Origin: Oceanospirillum sp047518265
GTDB lineage: Bacteria; Pseudomonadota; Gammaproteobacteria; Pseudomonadales; Halomonadaceae
Length of the DNA stretch: 64,000 nt
Assembly: GCA_047518265.1 (NCBI GenBank)
Contig: JAKZRG010000060.1
Coordinates: 1 to 64,000 of the forward strand
Reading direction: 5' to 3'
The position numbers were made by a program, and so were the translations under genes. Shown here in pieces: positions 7,547 to 16,819 of this stretch (position 1 is the first letter of the stretch; each line of letters begins with the position of its first letter). The notes beneath the pieces are model-generated. The model searched no databases. It was not told the origin of the DNA and saw only the letters and a list, made by a program, of their open reading frames with translations.

Positions 7547-7890
7547 AGAGCCATCCTTGGGTAAATGTTATTCAGGTATAGGTTAGTGACTTAATATAGC
7601 TAATGAAAAGAAACTTGCTTGAGATAATTAATCTCCTCCTTATGAAAAACCATCATTATTACAAGGAGTTATGTACCTCAATCTCATATCAACCGAACGG
7701 TTGATATTTTCATTTTCATCCAACGTCATACTGATCATCAGCACTGTACTGCCAGTGAATTAAAGAATACATACCCAAACAAAAACATTTCAATACACAT
7801 CAGTATGCAGCCAGAGGGTATGGCTGTTGTTGTAGAGAAACTGTTGTAGAGAAACTTTTGTTTGGGTCTTAAGACTCGTTGGAGAGATCG
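7547..7890. promoter_or_regulatory. Divergent control region between the Rpn gene and the aminotransferase
   Basis: The region holds a 20-base palindrome at 7687-7706 (TATCAACCGAACGGTTGATA, 9-bp arms around AA), a good candidate for a dimeric repressor site. It also has a 14-base tandem duplication GTTGTAGAGAAACT at 7829-7856, about 35 bases before the aminotransferase start. No further gene was seen. Confidence 0.45.
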
Positions 7891-9228
7891 ATGACTAACA
7901 AAACAAAAAACTTCTGGAACCCTATGGTTCACCCAGGTATGCCTGCCAGCCACAATACTGTCATTGTGAAAGGCGACGGTAACTACGTACAGAACCAGGA
8001 AGGTAACTGGTTGGTTGATGGTGTTGGCGGTCTGTGGAACGTTAACGTTGGCCACAACCGTACTGAAGTAAAAGAAGCCATTACCGCTCAGCTGGATGAA
8101 CTGGAATATTTCCAGATTTTTGATGGTATCGGTCACCCTCGTGTAGAAGAGCTGTCTGATTTGTTGATTGGTATGCTAGAGCCAGAAGGTATGGCGAAGG
8201 TAATGTACAGCTCCGGCGGTTCTGATGCGGTTGAGACGGCTCTGAAACTGGCTCGTCAGTACTGGAAAGCGGTTGGTGAAGCGCAACGTTATAAGTTTAT
8301 CTCTCTGAAGCAGGGTTACCACGGTGTTCACTTTGGTGGTGCATCCGTTAACGGTAACACGGTATTCCGTACAAACTACGAGCCGATGCTACCGGGTTGT
8401 ATCCACATTGATACGCCTTGGTTATACCGTAACCCGTGGAACTGTGAAAACCCTGAAGAACTGGGTCGTCTGGCTGCGGCTCAACTGGAAGCTGAGATTG
8501 TCTTCCAAGGGCCCGATACCGTTGCTGCCTTTATTGCGGAGCCGATCCAAGGTGCTGGCGGTGTTATCGTACCACCGGCTAACTATTGGCCTCTGATCCG
8601 TGCAGTGTGTGACAAATACGGCGTTCTGTTGATTGCCGATGAAGTGGTCACCGGCTTTGGTCGTTCCGGTAGCATGTTTGGTGTCCGTGGTTGGGGTGTC
8701 TCTGCGGATATCCAATGTTTTGCTAAAGGTATTAACTCCGGTTATATCCCTCTGGGTGCCACCGTGGTTAACAAACGTGTGGCCGATGGTATCGAGAGCT
8801 GTGAGAACTTCAGCGGTGCGGTAATGCACGGTTACACTTACTCCGGTCACCCGGTAGCTTGTGCGGCTGCTCTGGCGTCTTTGAAGATTGTTCAAGATGA
8901 AGATCTGCCTAAAAATGCCGGTATCCAAGGTGCGGCATTGAAAGAACAGCTACAAGGTGCACTAGGCGACTTCCCATCAGTGGGTGAAGTACGCGGTAAA
9001 GGCCTGATGGTAGCCATTGATCTGGTGAAAGATAAAACCACTCGCGAGCCAATCGATCCTATGGACGGTTTTGCGAACGCGGTTGCGGCTGTTGCCATGC
9101 GTGAAGGGGTTATTGTTCGCCCTGTTGGCACCAAGATTATCCTATCTCCACCACTGACGATTGGTCAGGAAGAAGTAGACAAGCTGACTAACGCGCTGCG
9201 TAAAGGTTTTGAAGAGACTAAAGCTTAG
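7891..9228 (+). CDS. Class III (omega) PLP-dependent aminotransferase
   Basis: The protein has 445 residues. It shows the class III features VDGVGGLWNVNVGH, MYSSGGSDAVETALK, LIADEVVTGFGRSG and CFAKGINSGY, where Lys279 is the PLP lysine. It moves an amino group from an omega-amino compound (such as a polyamine, beta-alanine or GABA) to pyruvate or a similar keto acid. The closest remembered relatives are pseudomonad omega-amino acid:pyruvate transaminases, so a polyamine-type substrate is plausible given potF and speB elsewhere in the window. A TTG 12 bases upstream is in frame, but ATG 7891 follows GGAGAG and is preferred. Codon use is strongly biased to CTG/GGT/CGT, suggesting high expression. 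Confidence 0.8.
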   Translation: MTNKTKNFWNPMVHPGMPASHNTVIVKGDGNYVQNQEGNWLVDGVGGLWNVNVGHNRTEVKEAITAQLDELEYFQIFDGIGHPRVEELSDLLIGMLEPEGMAKVMYSSGGSDAVETALKLARQYWKAVGEAQRYKFISLKQGYHGVHFGGASVNGNTVFRTNYEPMLPGCIHIDTPWLYRNPWNCENPEELGRLAAAQLEAEIVFQGPDTVAAFIAEPIQGAGGVIVPPANYWPLIRAVCDKYGVLLIADEVVTGFGRSGSMFGVRGWGVSADIQCFAKGINSGYIPLGATVVNKRVADGIESCENFSGAVMHGYTYSGHPVACAAALASLKIVQDEDLPKNAGIQGAALKEQLQGALGDFPSVGEVRGKGLMVAIDLVKDKTTREPIDPMDGFANAVAAVAMREGVIVRPVGTKIILSPPLTIGQEEVDKLTNALRKGFEETKA

Positions 9229-9315
9229 TACTCTTAGAGATAAGAGATGAGCTTTTTGAGAGATAAGAGATGATCTCTCTTAAAACGAGGCCTTAGACAA
9301 TTTAAGTTCTCGCCC

Positions 9316-9354
9316 AAAAAGGGGGAAGTGGTTTAGCTACTTCCCCCTTTTTTT
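9316..9354 (+). terminator. Strong rho-independent terminator
   Basis: GGGGGAAGT and ACTTCCCCC pair across a 9-base loop and are followed by seven Ts. It ends the aminotransferase transcript. A 15-base direct repeat AGAGATAAGAGATGA lies between the stop codon and this hairpin. Confidence 0.85.
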
Positions 9355-9458
9355 GTCTGTCGAAATTGCCCTTTTTGAAACCATTTATCCTGCACAGATC
9401 TAACAATAGCAAGCCTCCCCCCAAGCACACTCAACTTAAAATCAAACGGCCTTAAGTA

Positions 9459-9559
9459 ATACCATTCCCGATAAGTTGTTAGTGATAACAACCTCCAAAT
9501 ACACCTAGGGTGGTTCGGGTTTTCCTTATTTTTCTATAAGGAATTATCGGGATTGGTAT
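9459..9559. mobile_element. MITE-like palindromic element (about 101 bp)
   Basis: The ends, ATACCATTCCCGATAA (9459-9474) and TTATCGGGATTGGTAT (9544-9559), are inverted repeats matching at 15 of 16 positions. Inside are further small hairpins: GTTGTTA/TAACAAC and TCCTTA/TAAGGA. There is no coding capacity. The layout suits a miniature transposable element or a mobile repeat family. The remainder of the 9229-9650 gap shows no gene. Confidence 0.6.
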
Positions 9560-9650
9560 AAAAGGCTCAATTAAGCTGAAACTACTATACTAACTATTTG
9601 ATAAATCAAGATAGTTGATCAAGAAGCCTAAATAGCTGATAAAAGGAAAA

Positions 9651-12600
9651 ATGATGGCAAGAGTGCAAGCATATTTTAGCGGCCTATCTCTCAAGTCAAA
9701 AATGGTATGGGCTTTCTCAATAATACTCTTCATGGTTACTTTATTTACGGCGCTTATTTTCTGGCAGGATTATCAAAATAATCGTTTGCACTATGCCGCA
9801 GAACAACATATTCAGTCCTTATCATCTATCGAAAACCTTAGATATGACATGGCTCAGTCAGAGCTTATCAGCCTAAAGCTGATCCATACTTCAGACCTAG
9901 CTGATCGTAGACACCTGATTCGTGATCTTCAGCAAACAACACTGCATATGCAGCTAGAGTTATCCCGTACTGATCTGGTAAATAGCCCACAATCCCGGCA
10001 ACTGCAAAATACTCTGGCCCAGCAGTATGGTCTTTATATACAACAAATGACCCAGTTTATTTCCCTGTCTGAGCAATATCGAGTGGAAGAAGCACAAGCC
10101 ATTCTAGAAAGACCTCTGGGTATTCAGATGAACCATCGTCAGGTATCTGAACTACTGAATCAGCTCAGAGAACAGCTTATTACTTTAAGCCAAAACACTC
10201 GCCAGCATGCCGCAGCAGCGAGTCAAGCCGCAGAAATAAGGGTATTAGTTATTTTCTCTGGATTAGTACTCATAGGCTTTTTATTAGCTAAAACAATCAT
10301 TAGAACAGTACGTAAACCCATAAGAGCGGTTAGAAAAACATTGCGGGCTCTGATGGATAAAGAGGAGCTGCCGGAGTCATTAACCAAAACCAACTACCCA
10401 AATGAGATTAAAGAGCTGCTTGAAGTGACGGCAGAAATTCGTCAAGAGTTGACCCAAGTGGATACTCAACGCTGGATTAAAACAAACATCTCAGAAATTA
10501 GCGCAGAATTACAACAGATCAGAGAGGCAAAAGAACTCTCCCAAACATTTTTAAAACGTATTTCGTCTCTAATTCATCTAGGTCAGGGTGCTTTTTATCT
10601 CTACGACAATGATACAAAACAGTTAACGCTACTGGGGGGATACGCTTTTCGTGAGCGTAAATCATTACAACAAAGCATCGCTCTGGGTGAAGGCTTAGTC
10701 GGACAATGCGCTCTTGAAGGGGAGCCAATAATCATCACTAATCCACCGGATGATTATCTTTGTATTGGCTCTGGGCTGGGGGAAGCGCCCCCTGCGAATA
10801 TTGCCGTATTTCCTGTTATTCATAACGATAAACTACACGCGGTCATTGAGCTGGCCAGCTTTATCGCTTTTGAAGGCACGCAGCAGACATTGCTTGAAGG
10901 CTTATTACCGATTTTGGCTATGAACCTTGAAATTATTGAGCGCAGCACAAAAACACATCTATTACTGAATGAAAGCCGCGATCAGGCAGAAAAAATGGAG
11001 TGCCAAGCGGCCAAGCTTGCTGAGCAAACCGTTGAAATGGAGGCCCAACAGAGAGAAATTAAAGCAACAGAAGAAAGAAGCCGTCTTATCCTGTCCTCTG
11101 TAAAAGATGGGATTGTCGGGTTGGACTGTTTAGGAGAGATTACCTTTGCTAATCCTGCTGCTTATGAGCTTTTGGGTTTTGAAGAAAAGGCATTTCTAGG
11201 GCAACACTTTCAATCCCTCGTTCATTATGCCGATTTAGAGGGTAATGCACTGTCCGCTGAAGATAGCGGCATTCATATGACAACACTGGATGGAGAAGCC
11301 AGATCCAGTGATACCGAAGTCCTCTGGCATAAAGAGGGCCACTCTCTTCCTATCGAATACAGCACAACCGCCCTATATCGAGGAGAGCAGTTAATCGGGG
11401 CCGTTGCCGTATATCGAGATATATCCGAACGGAAACACGCTCAAGAAGCCCTTAGCAAAGCGGCAGATGAACAAAGAGCCATATTGGAATCTGCCACTAT
11501 GGCCATTGTTCTTCTTAAGGATCGAGTGGTTCAGCAAGCAAATAACAAACTGTCTGAAATATTTGATCGCCCGATGGAAGACCTTCTTGGACAGAGCACC
11601 CGGCAATGGTATCCCAGCGAAGAGGCCTTTCAAGATATTGGTGCTTACGCTTACAACGAGTTAGCTAAAGGTAAAGTGCATCAACAGGAAGTACAAATGA
11701 TTCGCGCCGATGGCACCTTGTTCTGGTGTTATCTCAGCGGAAAGCTGCGTGACAGTAATGATATCTCTAAAGGCACCGTATGGATGCTGGAAGATATTAC
11801 GGAACGAAAAGAGTCCGAAGAAAAGATACAAGCCTATTTCAATAACTCCAGTGATGGCCTGATGGTATTGAGTATGGAAGAAGGTCTGGTTCACGCCAAT
11901 AAAAGAGCCGCTGAAATTTTTGGTTTTGAACATATTGAAGAACTCTTGCAACACGAACCTGCAGAGTTATCACCGGAGTACCAGCCGGATGGCCGACACT
12001 CAATCGAGGCTGCAGATGAAGAAGTGAACCAAGCGTTAAGCTCTAAAAATGCCCATCAATTTTATTGGTTACACTCCAGTATTCAAGGAAAAGAAGTGCC
12101 CTGCGAGGTCAGCCTAGTTCCGATTACGCTAAAAAGTAAACCCGCTTTAATTGCCAGTGTACGGGATATTACTGAGCGTAAAGCCGCAGAGCAGGAAATG
12201 CTTAAAGCCAAAGAACTGGCTGAAGAAGCTACTCAAGCAAAAAGCGATTTCCTTGCCAATATGAGCCACGAAATTCGTACTCCAATGAATGCCATTATCG
12301 GTATGTCTCACCTAGCACTACAGACCGAACTCGATACTCGTCAGCGTAACTATGTCGAGAAAGTGCACCGGGCTGGAGAAAACTTATTGGGTATTATTAA
12401 TGAGATTCTAGATTTTTCTAAAATCGAAGCGGGGAAAATGACTCTAGAGAAAACGGAATTCCATCTGGAAGAGGTGATGGACAATCTAGCCAATTTACTG
12501 GCCATTAAAACAGAAGAAAAAGGACTGGAATTACTCTTTGATATCCCCGCCGACTTACCCACCGCTCTAATTGGCGATCCATTAAAGCTGGGGCAAATAT

Positions 12601-14456
12601 TAACGAATCTAGCTAATAATGCGGTGAAGTTTACAGAGACAGGGGAAATCGTTATCTGTGTTAAGGCTAAACAATTAGAAGAAGAAACCGTATTACTTAA
12701 TTTTGCAGTTAAAGACAGTGGTATCGGTATGACAGAAGAGCAGCTTAATAAGCTGTTCACCAGCTTTAGTCAGGCTGATGCCTCGACTACCCGTAAGTAT
12801 GGCGGCACGGGATTGGGCTTAGTGATATCCAAAAAATTAGTAGAAATGATGGAAGGGGATATCGGGGTAGAAAGTGAATATGGAAAAGGGACTGTCTTTC
12901 ATTTCACTGCACACTTTGGCGTACAAAAAAATCCTGCCCCACGACGTATGTTCCACGCGGAGGAGTTAAATGGTCTTCGTGTTCTGATCGTTGATGACAA
13001 TGCTGCTGCTCGGGAAATTATGGCTAATCTCGTTAACGGCTTTGGCATGCAGGCAGACACCGTAAGTAATGGAAAAGAAGCACAAGATATTCTTCTTAAA
13101 GCCAATCAAAAATCAAAATATGACTTACTGTTAATCGACTGGAAAATGCCACTTCAAGATGGTGTGGAGACTCTAGATAAGCTGAATAAATACTCCGACA
13201 CCTATTGCCCCACGGCAATCATGATCACAGGTTACAGTCGAGAAGAAGCCTTAGCAGCCGCTAAAGCCAGAAATATAGATTTTGAAGCAATCATTACAAA
13301 ACCAGTCACAGCATCGAGCTTATTGGAATCCATTGGCCATGCCCTACATATAGGTTCAATGACTCATCAGAAAACAGAACAAAAGAGTATCCCTGCACCA
13401 ATAGAAAGCCTTAAAGGTGCCCGAGTTCTTTTGGTTGAAGACAATCCCATGAATCAGGAGTTAGCAACAGAATTGTTGCATCAGGTAGGCATTAAAGTCA
13501 GCGTGGCAAATAATGGCCAAGAAGCCGTTGATCACCTGCAAGACGACATAGACTATAACCTGATCCTAATGGACTGCCAGATGCCGGTGATGGATGGTTA
13601 TCAGGCGACCGCTTTGATCCGAAAAATGCCGGAAGCGATGCACCTTCCTATTATTGCCATGACGGCTAATGTAATGATGGGTGATAAGGAAAAAGCGCTG
13701 GATGCTGGAATGAATGATCATCTGGCCAAACCCATCGATATAGATATTATGCACAGCACTCTTGCCCACTGGATTCAACCGAACCACTCTGATCACCAAC
13801 AGATAATAGATAACGACGATCTAAGAGAAGAATACTTAGCCTTGTGTGCAATCGCTAAACTAGACCTTCAGGCCGGTTTGGCGGGCACAATGAATAATTG
13901 TACTCTGTACCGCCGCCTACTGATTATGTTCCATGAAAGCCAAAAGCATTTTGACTATGATTTTGCTCAGGCTTGCCAAGATAAAGATAACGAAGCAGCA
14001 ACCCGATTAGCCCACACATTGAAAGGAACTGCGGGGACAATAGGCGCAACAGATCTACAGCAACTGGCTGAAAAATTAGAGGATAGCTGTACGCAATATG
14101 GCTACGATAGCAGTCACACTCAAGATCTATTACCACAGGTTATTCAGGAAAAAGATAGACTGATCGATACTCTGGAAAACCAGTTCTTAATCACAGGGGA
14201 TAGTGAAGATCTACCAGTAAATAATAATGAAAATAAGGTATCTGAAAAATTACAGCTATTAATCAAGCGTCTTAAGTACTCTCTCAAAGATAGCGATGCT
14301 GAAGCGCTCGATCATATTTTACAATTGCAGCAGCAATTTTCCCCAGAACAAACCATCTTGTGCAAACCTTTGATTAGCGCAATAGAAGCATTCGAATTTG
14401 AACAGGCCCTGAATCTACTATCAGAGCTTGAACAACATGAATTCTTAAGGGGTTGA
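9651..14456 (+). CDS. Multi-domain hybrid sensor histidine kinase (HAMP-GAF-PAS3-HisKA-HATPase-REC2-HPt)
   Basis: The protein has 1601 residues. Membrane segments at about 17-39 and 195-215 enclose a helical periplasmic sensor. A HAMP-like linker, a GAF domain (about 275-430), a coiled coil (440-480) and three PAS domains (485-600, 606-720, 728-850) follow. The kinase core has SHEIRTPMNA with His873, the N-box NLANNAVKF and GGTGLGL. Two receiver domains carry Asp1163 (LLIDWKMP) and Asp1308 (ILMDCQMP), and an HPt domain has His1455 (LAHTLKGTAG). This is a BarA-like complete phosphorelay in one chain. The start follows AAGG; two ATGs are adjacent. No intact output regulator sits beside it. Confidence 0.92.
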   Translation: MMARVQAYFSGLSLKSKMVWAFSIILFMVTLFTALIFWQDYQNNRLHYAAEQHIQSLSSIENLRYDMAQSELISLKLIHTSDLADRRHLIRDLQQTTLHMQLELSRTDLVNSPQSRQLQNTLAQQYGLYIQQMTQFISLSEQYRVEEAQAILERPLGIQMNHRQVSELLNQLREQLITLSQNTRQHAAAASQAAEIRVLVIFSGLVLIGFLLAKTIIRTVRKPIRAVRKTLRALMDKEELPESLTKTNYPNEIKELLEVTAEIRQELTQVDTQRWIKTNISEISAELQQIREAKELSQTFLKRISSLIHLGQGAFYLYDNDTKQLTLLGGYAFRERKSLQQSIALGEGLVGQCALEGEPIIITNPPDDYLCIGSGLGEAPPANIAVFPVIHNDKLHAVIELASFIAFEGTQQTLLEGLLPILAMNLEIIERSTKTHLLLNESRDQAEKMECQAAKLAEQTVEMEAQQREIKATEERSRLILSSVKDGIVGLDCLGEITFANPAAYELLGFEEKAFLGQHFQSLVHYADLEGNALSAEDSGIHMTTLDGEARSSDTEVLWHKEGHSLPIEYSTTALYRGEQLIGAVAVYRDISERKHAQEALSKAADEQRAILESATMAIVLLKDRVVQQANNKLSEIFDRPMEDLLGQSTRQWYPSEEAFQDIGAYAYNELAKGKVHQQEVQMIRADGTLFWCYLSGKLRDSNDISKGTVWMLEDITERKESEEKIQAYFNNSSDGLMVLSMEEGLVHANKRAAEIFGFEHIEELLQHEPAELSPEYQPDGRHSIEAADEEVNQALSSKNAHQFYWLHSSIQGKEVPCEVSLVPITLKSKPALIASVRDITERKAAEQEMLKAKELAEEATQAKSDFLANMSHEIRTPMNAIIGMSHLALQTELDTRQRNYVEKVHRAGENLLGIINEILDFSKIEAGKMTLEKTEFHLEEVMDNLANLLAIKTEEKGLELLFDIPADLPTALIGDPLKLGQILTNLANNAVKFTETGEIVICVKAKQLEEETVLLNFAVKDSGIGMTEEQLNKLFTSFSQADASTTRKYGGTGLGLVISKKLVEMMEGDIGVESEYGKGTVFHFTAHFGVQKNPAPRRMFHAEELNGLRVLIVDDNAAAREIMANLVNGFGMQADTVSNGKEAQDILLKANQKSKYDLLLIDWKMPLQDGVETLDKLNKYSDTYCPTAIMITGYSREEALAAAKARNIDFEAIITKPVTASSLLESIGHALHIGSMTHQKTEQKSIPAPIESLKGARVLLVEDNPMNQELATELLHQVGIKVSVANNGQEAVDHLQDDIDYNLILMDCQMPVMDGYQATALIRKMPEAMHLPIIAMTANVMMGDKEKALDAGMNDHLAKPIDIDIMHSTLAHWIQPNHSDHQQIIDNDDLREEYLALCAIAKLDLQAGLAGTMNNCTLYRRLLIMFHESQKHFDYDFAQACQDKDNEAATRLAHTLKGTAGTIGATDLQQLAEKLEDSCTQYGYDSSHTQDLLPQVIQEKDRLIDTLENQFLITGDSEDLPVNNNENKVSEKLQLLIKRLKYSLKDSDAEALDHILQLQQQFSPEQTILCKPLISAIEAFEFEQALNLLSELEQHEFLRG

Positions 14457-14959
14457 AGGTGACACCAGCCAATAACTGGATTGAGAAGCCAGAGATGGAT
14501 GGTTATGAAGTCTATCGCCGCTCGCTTTGCCGATTCAGATAAAGACATGGAAGACAAAAAAGAACATTTAAAACTATTTGATGAGCCGCCGCGATAAAGC
14601 GTCATTCTATTGATCGTTCATGCCACGGTATGAGTTGTAATAGATAAAAATAAATTCTATTCAATAAAATCCTAAAGAAATTTATCCGACACATCCCGTC
14701 CCTATAAAAATAACGAGTATTACAAAAGATTTTTCGTTACCTTGGTAAGATCAGAACAGATTACGAGCTAAGCACTCGGACAAAAATATTCCGTCATTTA
14801 GAGCGATTCTTGTTCCCACGCTCCGCGTGGTAATAAATAGCTCTAGGCTACCACGCAGGAGCGTGGGAGCCAGTGGTGCTAAATCCGCTAATAGCGAATA
14901 ATTTCTGTGTCACTGCTTATCTGCTTATGACCTATCTACCTACGAAATAGGAAGCCTGT
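14457..14959. other. Gene-poor gap with a possible response-regulator remnant
   Basis: Directly after the kinase a GTG frame (14459-14542) reads WIEKPEMDGYEVYRRS and then stops. It recalls the phospho-acceptor segment of a receiver domain (P-E-M-D-G-Y-E-V), so a partner regulator may have been lost here; this is a weak reading. The rest is AT-rich with no frame worth calling, except the inverted repeat at 14814-14868. Confidence 0.3.
14814..14868. repeat. Imperfect inverted repeat of REP type
   Basis: TCCCACGCTCCGCGTGGTA (14814-14832) pairs with TACCACGCAGGAGCGTGGGA (14849-14868), with one extra base in the right arm. Repeats with a CCCACGCTC/GAGCGTGGG core are scattered in many gammaproteobacterial genomes. 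Confidence 0.6.
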
Positions 14960-15718
14960 ATGATCGATACAAATACCCTGTTTAACCTGATCAATCTCCC
15001 TATGGCCTCCTGTATAGAAGCGATCGGCAACGAGCGTTTCTACCCCAGATTTTTTAAACTGATGGATCAGATCGCTAAGATTGAACAGTACATGGTATTT
15101 GAACTGACGGAGAATCAAAGCAAAATCACCTGTCGTCTGGCCCATAATATTCATAACCCAGACTTGGGCTTGCAACTGGCATCTCTTTATCTGGATGGCA
15201 GTTATAAAAATGATCCTCTATTAGCACGCCTTGCAGAGGAAGCTCAACAGAACCCCGCAAAACCCGCCTGTGAATTATTACTGCGTAAAACTCTGTCTCC
15301 GGTTTATCGACGACGCTTTTTTAATGTACCGGATCTGTCTGGAAAGTTTGCTATCGCCGTGAACGATGAAGAACACAATCAGCTGTTTTATATTAACTTT
15401 TATCGCGCACATGAGGATGGATTTTCAGAAGACGAGTTATTGCGGCTAGAACAAAGTAGCGCCCTGATTAGCGCTCTATTACTACGACACTTTCGGGAAG
15501 AAAACCAAGGCCGTGGCGTACATGGTCATCTACTAGCTGCCGGTTTATCAGAACGAGAAGCCCAGATCTGCGAACTGATCGCTTCTGGCCATACCGCCAA
15601 AACCGTCGCCCGTAAGATTGGTGTCGGTATATCCAGCGTGATTACCTATCGCAAAAGGGCTTATCAAAAATTAGGGGTCAGTCGGAAATCAGATCTGTTG
15701 GAATTGTTGAAACGATAA
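14960..15718 (+). CDS. LuxR-family transcriptional regulator
   Basis: The protein has 252 residues. The C-terminal 60 residues are a LuxR/FixJ helix-turn-helix: LSEREAQICELIASGHTAKT, then a recognition helix and YQKLGVSRKSDLLELL. The N-terminal 180 residues have no receiver or autoinducer-binding motif that I can identify, so the signal is unknown. The start ATG has GGAAG 6 bases upstream. It stands alone downstream of the hybrid kinase and is not an obvious phosphorelay target, since no receiver domain is present. Confidence 0.8.
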   Translation: MIDTNTLFNLINLPMASCIEAIGNERFYPRFFKLMDQIAKIEQYMVFELTENQSKITCRLAHNIHNPDLGLQLASLYLDGSYKNDPLLARLAEEAQQNPAKPACELLLRKTLSPVYRRRFFNVPDLSGKFAIAVNDEEHNQLFYINFYRAHEDGFSEDELLRLEQSSALISALLLRHFREENQGRGVHGHLLAAGLSEREAQICELIASGHTAKTVARKIGVGISSVITYRKRAYQKLGVSRKSDLLELLKR

Positions 15719-15747
15719 CCTATGCTTTCGGTACTTTAATTGAATTT

Positions 15748-15797
15748 GTACGCAGCCTTACGTACACTAAATTAACACGCAGGGCAGCATGTTAATT
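15748..15797. promoter_or_regulatory. Inverted repeats upstream of the toxin-antitoxin pair
   Basis: AATTAACA (15770-15777) faces TGTTAATT (15790-15797), and GTACG (15748-15752) faces CGTAC (15761-15765). Both lie within 100 bases of the toxin start. Palindromes here are expected for an autoregulated toxin-antitoxin operon. Confidence 0.45.
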
Positions 15798-15849
15798 CAG
15801 AGCTTTAGGAAAGAACTCTGATACCCCATTTGTTAAGGAAAACATCCGA

Positions 15850-16155
15850 GTGAATTTTACAGAAGTAAAAAATCAGCTCGTATCGTGTATTGAGTCAGGT
15901 TCATATGATCACGAAATTAGAAAGAACATTGATGTTAAGAACCTATTCCAATGTGGTCAAATGACTGATGATTACGTTATAGCGTTGATCAAAAAAACTC
16001 GCGGTAATGAACATACAGTAAGCCCTCATCACAAAGCACCTGAAATTGATGTACACGTTTTCACTCCGTTCAAAAATGGTAAACGTTGGTACATCAAATT
16101 TTATTTTATCGAGCCAGATGCTGTATTTATCAGCGTACATGAGAGCGATATCTAA
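15850..16155 (+). CDS. Putative type II toxin, MqsR/DUF4258-like
   Basis: The protein has 101 residues, starting at a GTG with AAGGAAA 9 bases upstream. The C-terminal half (IDVHVFTPFKNGKRWYIKFYF, then FISVHESD) has the beta-strand pattern of MqsR- and DUF4258-like small RNase toxins; no catalytic residue can be assigned with certainty. Two bases separate it from a gene for a zinc-ribbon protein, the toxin-first order of mqsRA. Function is inferred from size, fold pattern and neighbour. Confidence 0.55.
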   Translation: MNFTEVKNQLVSCIESGSYDHEIRKNIDVKNLFQCGQMTDDYVIALIKKTRGNEHTVSPHHKAPEIDVHVFTPFKNGKRWYIKFYFIEPDAVFISVHESDI

Positions 16156-16157
16156 AT

Positions 16158-16757
16158 ATGAGAATTGTTAAAGAAGGTGATAAAAGACAAGTGGTTTGCT
16201 CAAACTGCGGGCTTACACAAGCGACCTATTTACTCAGAGATATCGACTTTAGCGATAAGTCTGGTACGGTCAAAAATGTGCTCGTAGCGGTCTGTTCTAC
16301 ATGTGAGCAAGTTGCCAGTATTCCAAAGCAATCAACCGCGAAGGTAAAAGCGGAGTACAACAAAATTAAAACGCCTGTCGATATTCGATTACCGGCACAC
16401 TTTCTGGACATTTTAACTCTAGCATCACAAAAAATTGATCCTACGCTAACGGATAGTTTTAATAAGCCCTTAGTGCTTTATTATCTCCATGCAATGAGCA
16501 GTGGCAGATATCAATCGACGAATTTGAATATACTTCTAGACTCCGAGTTGGCAAAGGCAAAAGCATCAAAGAGATTTTCAGTTAAATTGAACGATACCAG
16601 CCTCAATGAGATCAATAGCTTAAAAAATACGCAAGGTCTTAAAAATAATACGGAAGTTTTTAAGGGCGTAATATTGCAGATCAATGAGGATATTGTTCAA
16701 CAAAAAACACCGAAACACCTCCCTGAATTACAGAATTTTGCTGCAGCGTTTGCTTAA
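16158..16757 (+). CDS. Putative antitoxin: zinc-ribbon plus ribbon-helix-helix-like segments
   Basis: The protein has 199 residues. Residues 14-49 carry a four-cysteine zinc ribbon (C14-SN-C17 and C46-ST-C49), as at the N-terminus of MqsA-type antitoxins. Two later stretches, about 73-110 (VDIRLPAHFLDILTLAS) and 139-180 (RFSVKLNDTSLNEINSL), have the strand-helix-helix spacing of ribbon-helix-helix DNA-binding motifs rather than the HTH of classical MqsA. It probably binds the upstream protein and represses the operon. The zinc-ribbon/RHH combination is unusual. Confidence 0.5.
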   Translation: MRIVKEGDKRQVVCSNCGLTQATYLLRDIDFSDKSGTVKNVLVAVCSTCEQVASIPKQSTAKVKAEYNKIKTPVDIRLPAHFLDILTLASQKIDPTLTDSFNKPLVLYYLHAMSSGRYQSTNLNILLDSELAKAKASKRFSVKLNDTSLNEINSLKNTQGLKNNTEVFKGVILQINEDIVQQKTPKHLPELQNFAAAFA

Positions 16758-16777
16758 TTTTTCTAAAAAAGCACTGA

Positions 16778-16810
16778 AGAAAGTAAGAAATTTACTATTC
16801 CTTACTTTCT
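16778..16810. terminator. Hairpin between convergent genes
   Basis: AGAAAGTAAG (16778-16787) and CTTACTTTCT (16801-16810) pair perfectly across a 13-base loop, between the antitoxin and chemoreceptor stops. On the minus strand a six-T run (16765-16770) follows at a short distance. It may serve both genes. Confidence 0.45.
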
Positions 16811-16819
16811 AGCTTAGGC

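Noticed and set aside
7738..8136. Minus-strand 132-codon frame overlapping the aminotransferase start
   Set aside because: It is the antisense of a strongly coding sequence and has no start signal or domain.
8422..8928. Minus-strand 168-codon frame within the aminotransferase gene
   Set aside because: A shadow of the biased codon use of the plus-strand gene; no homology features.
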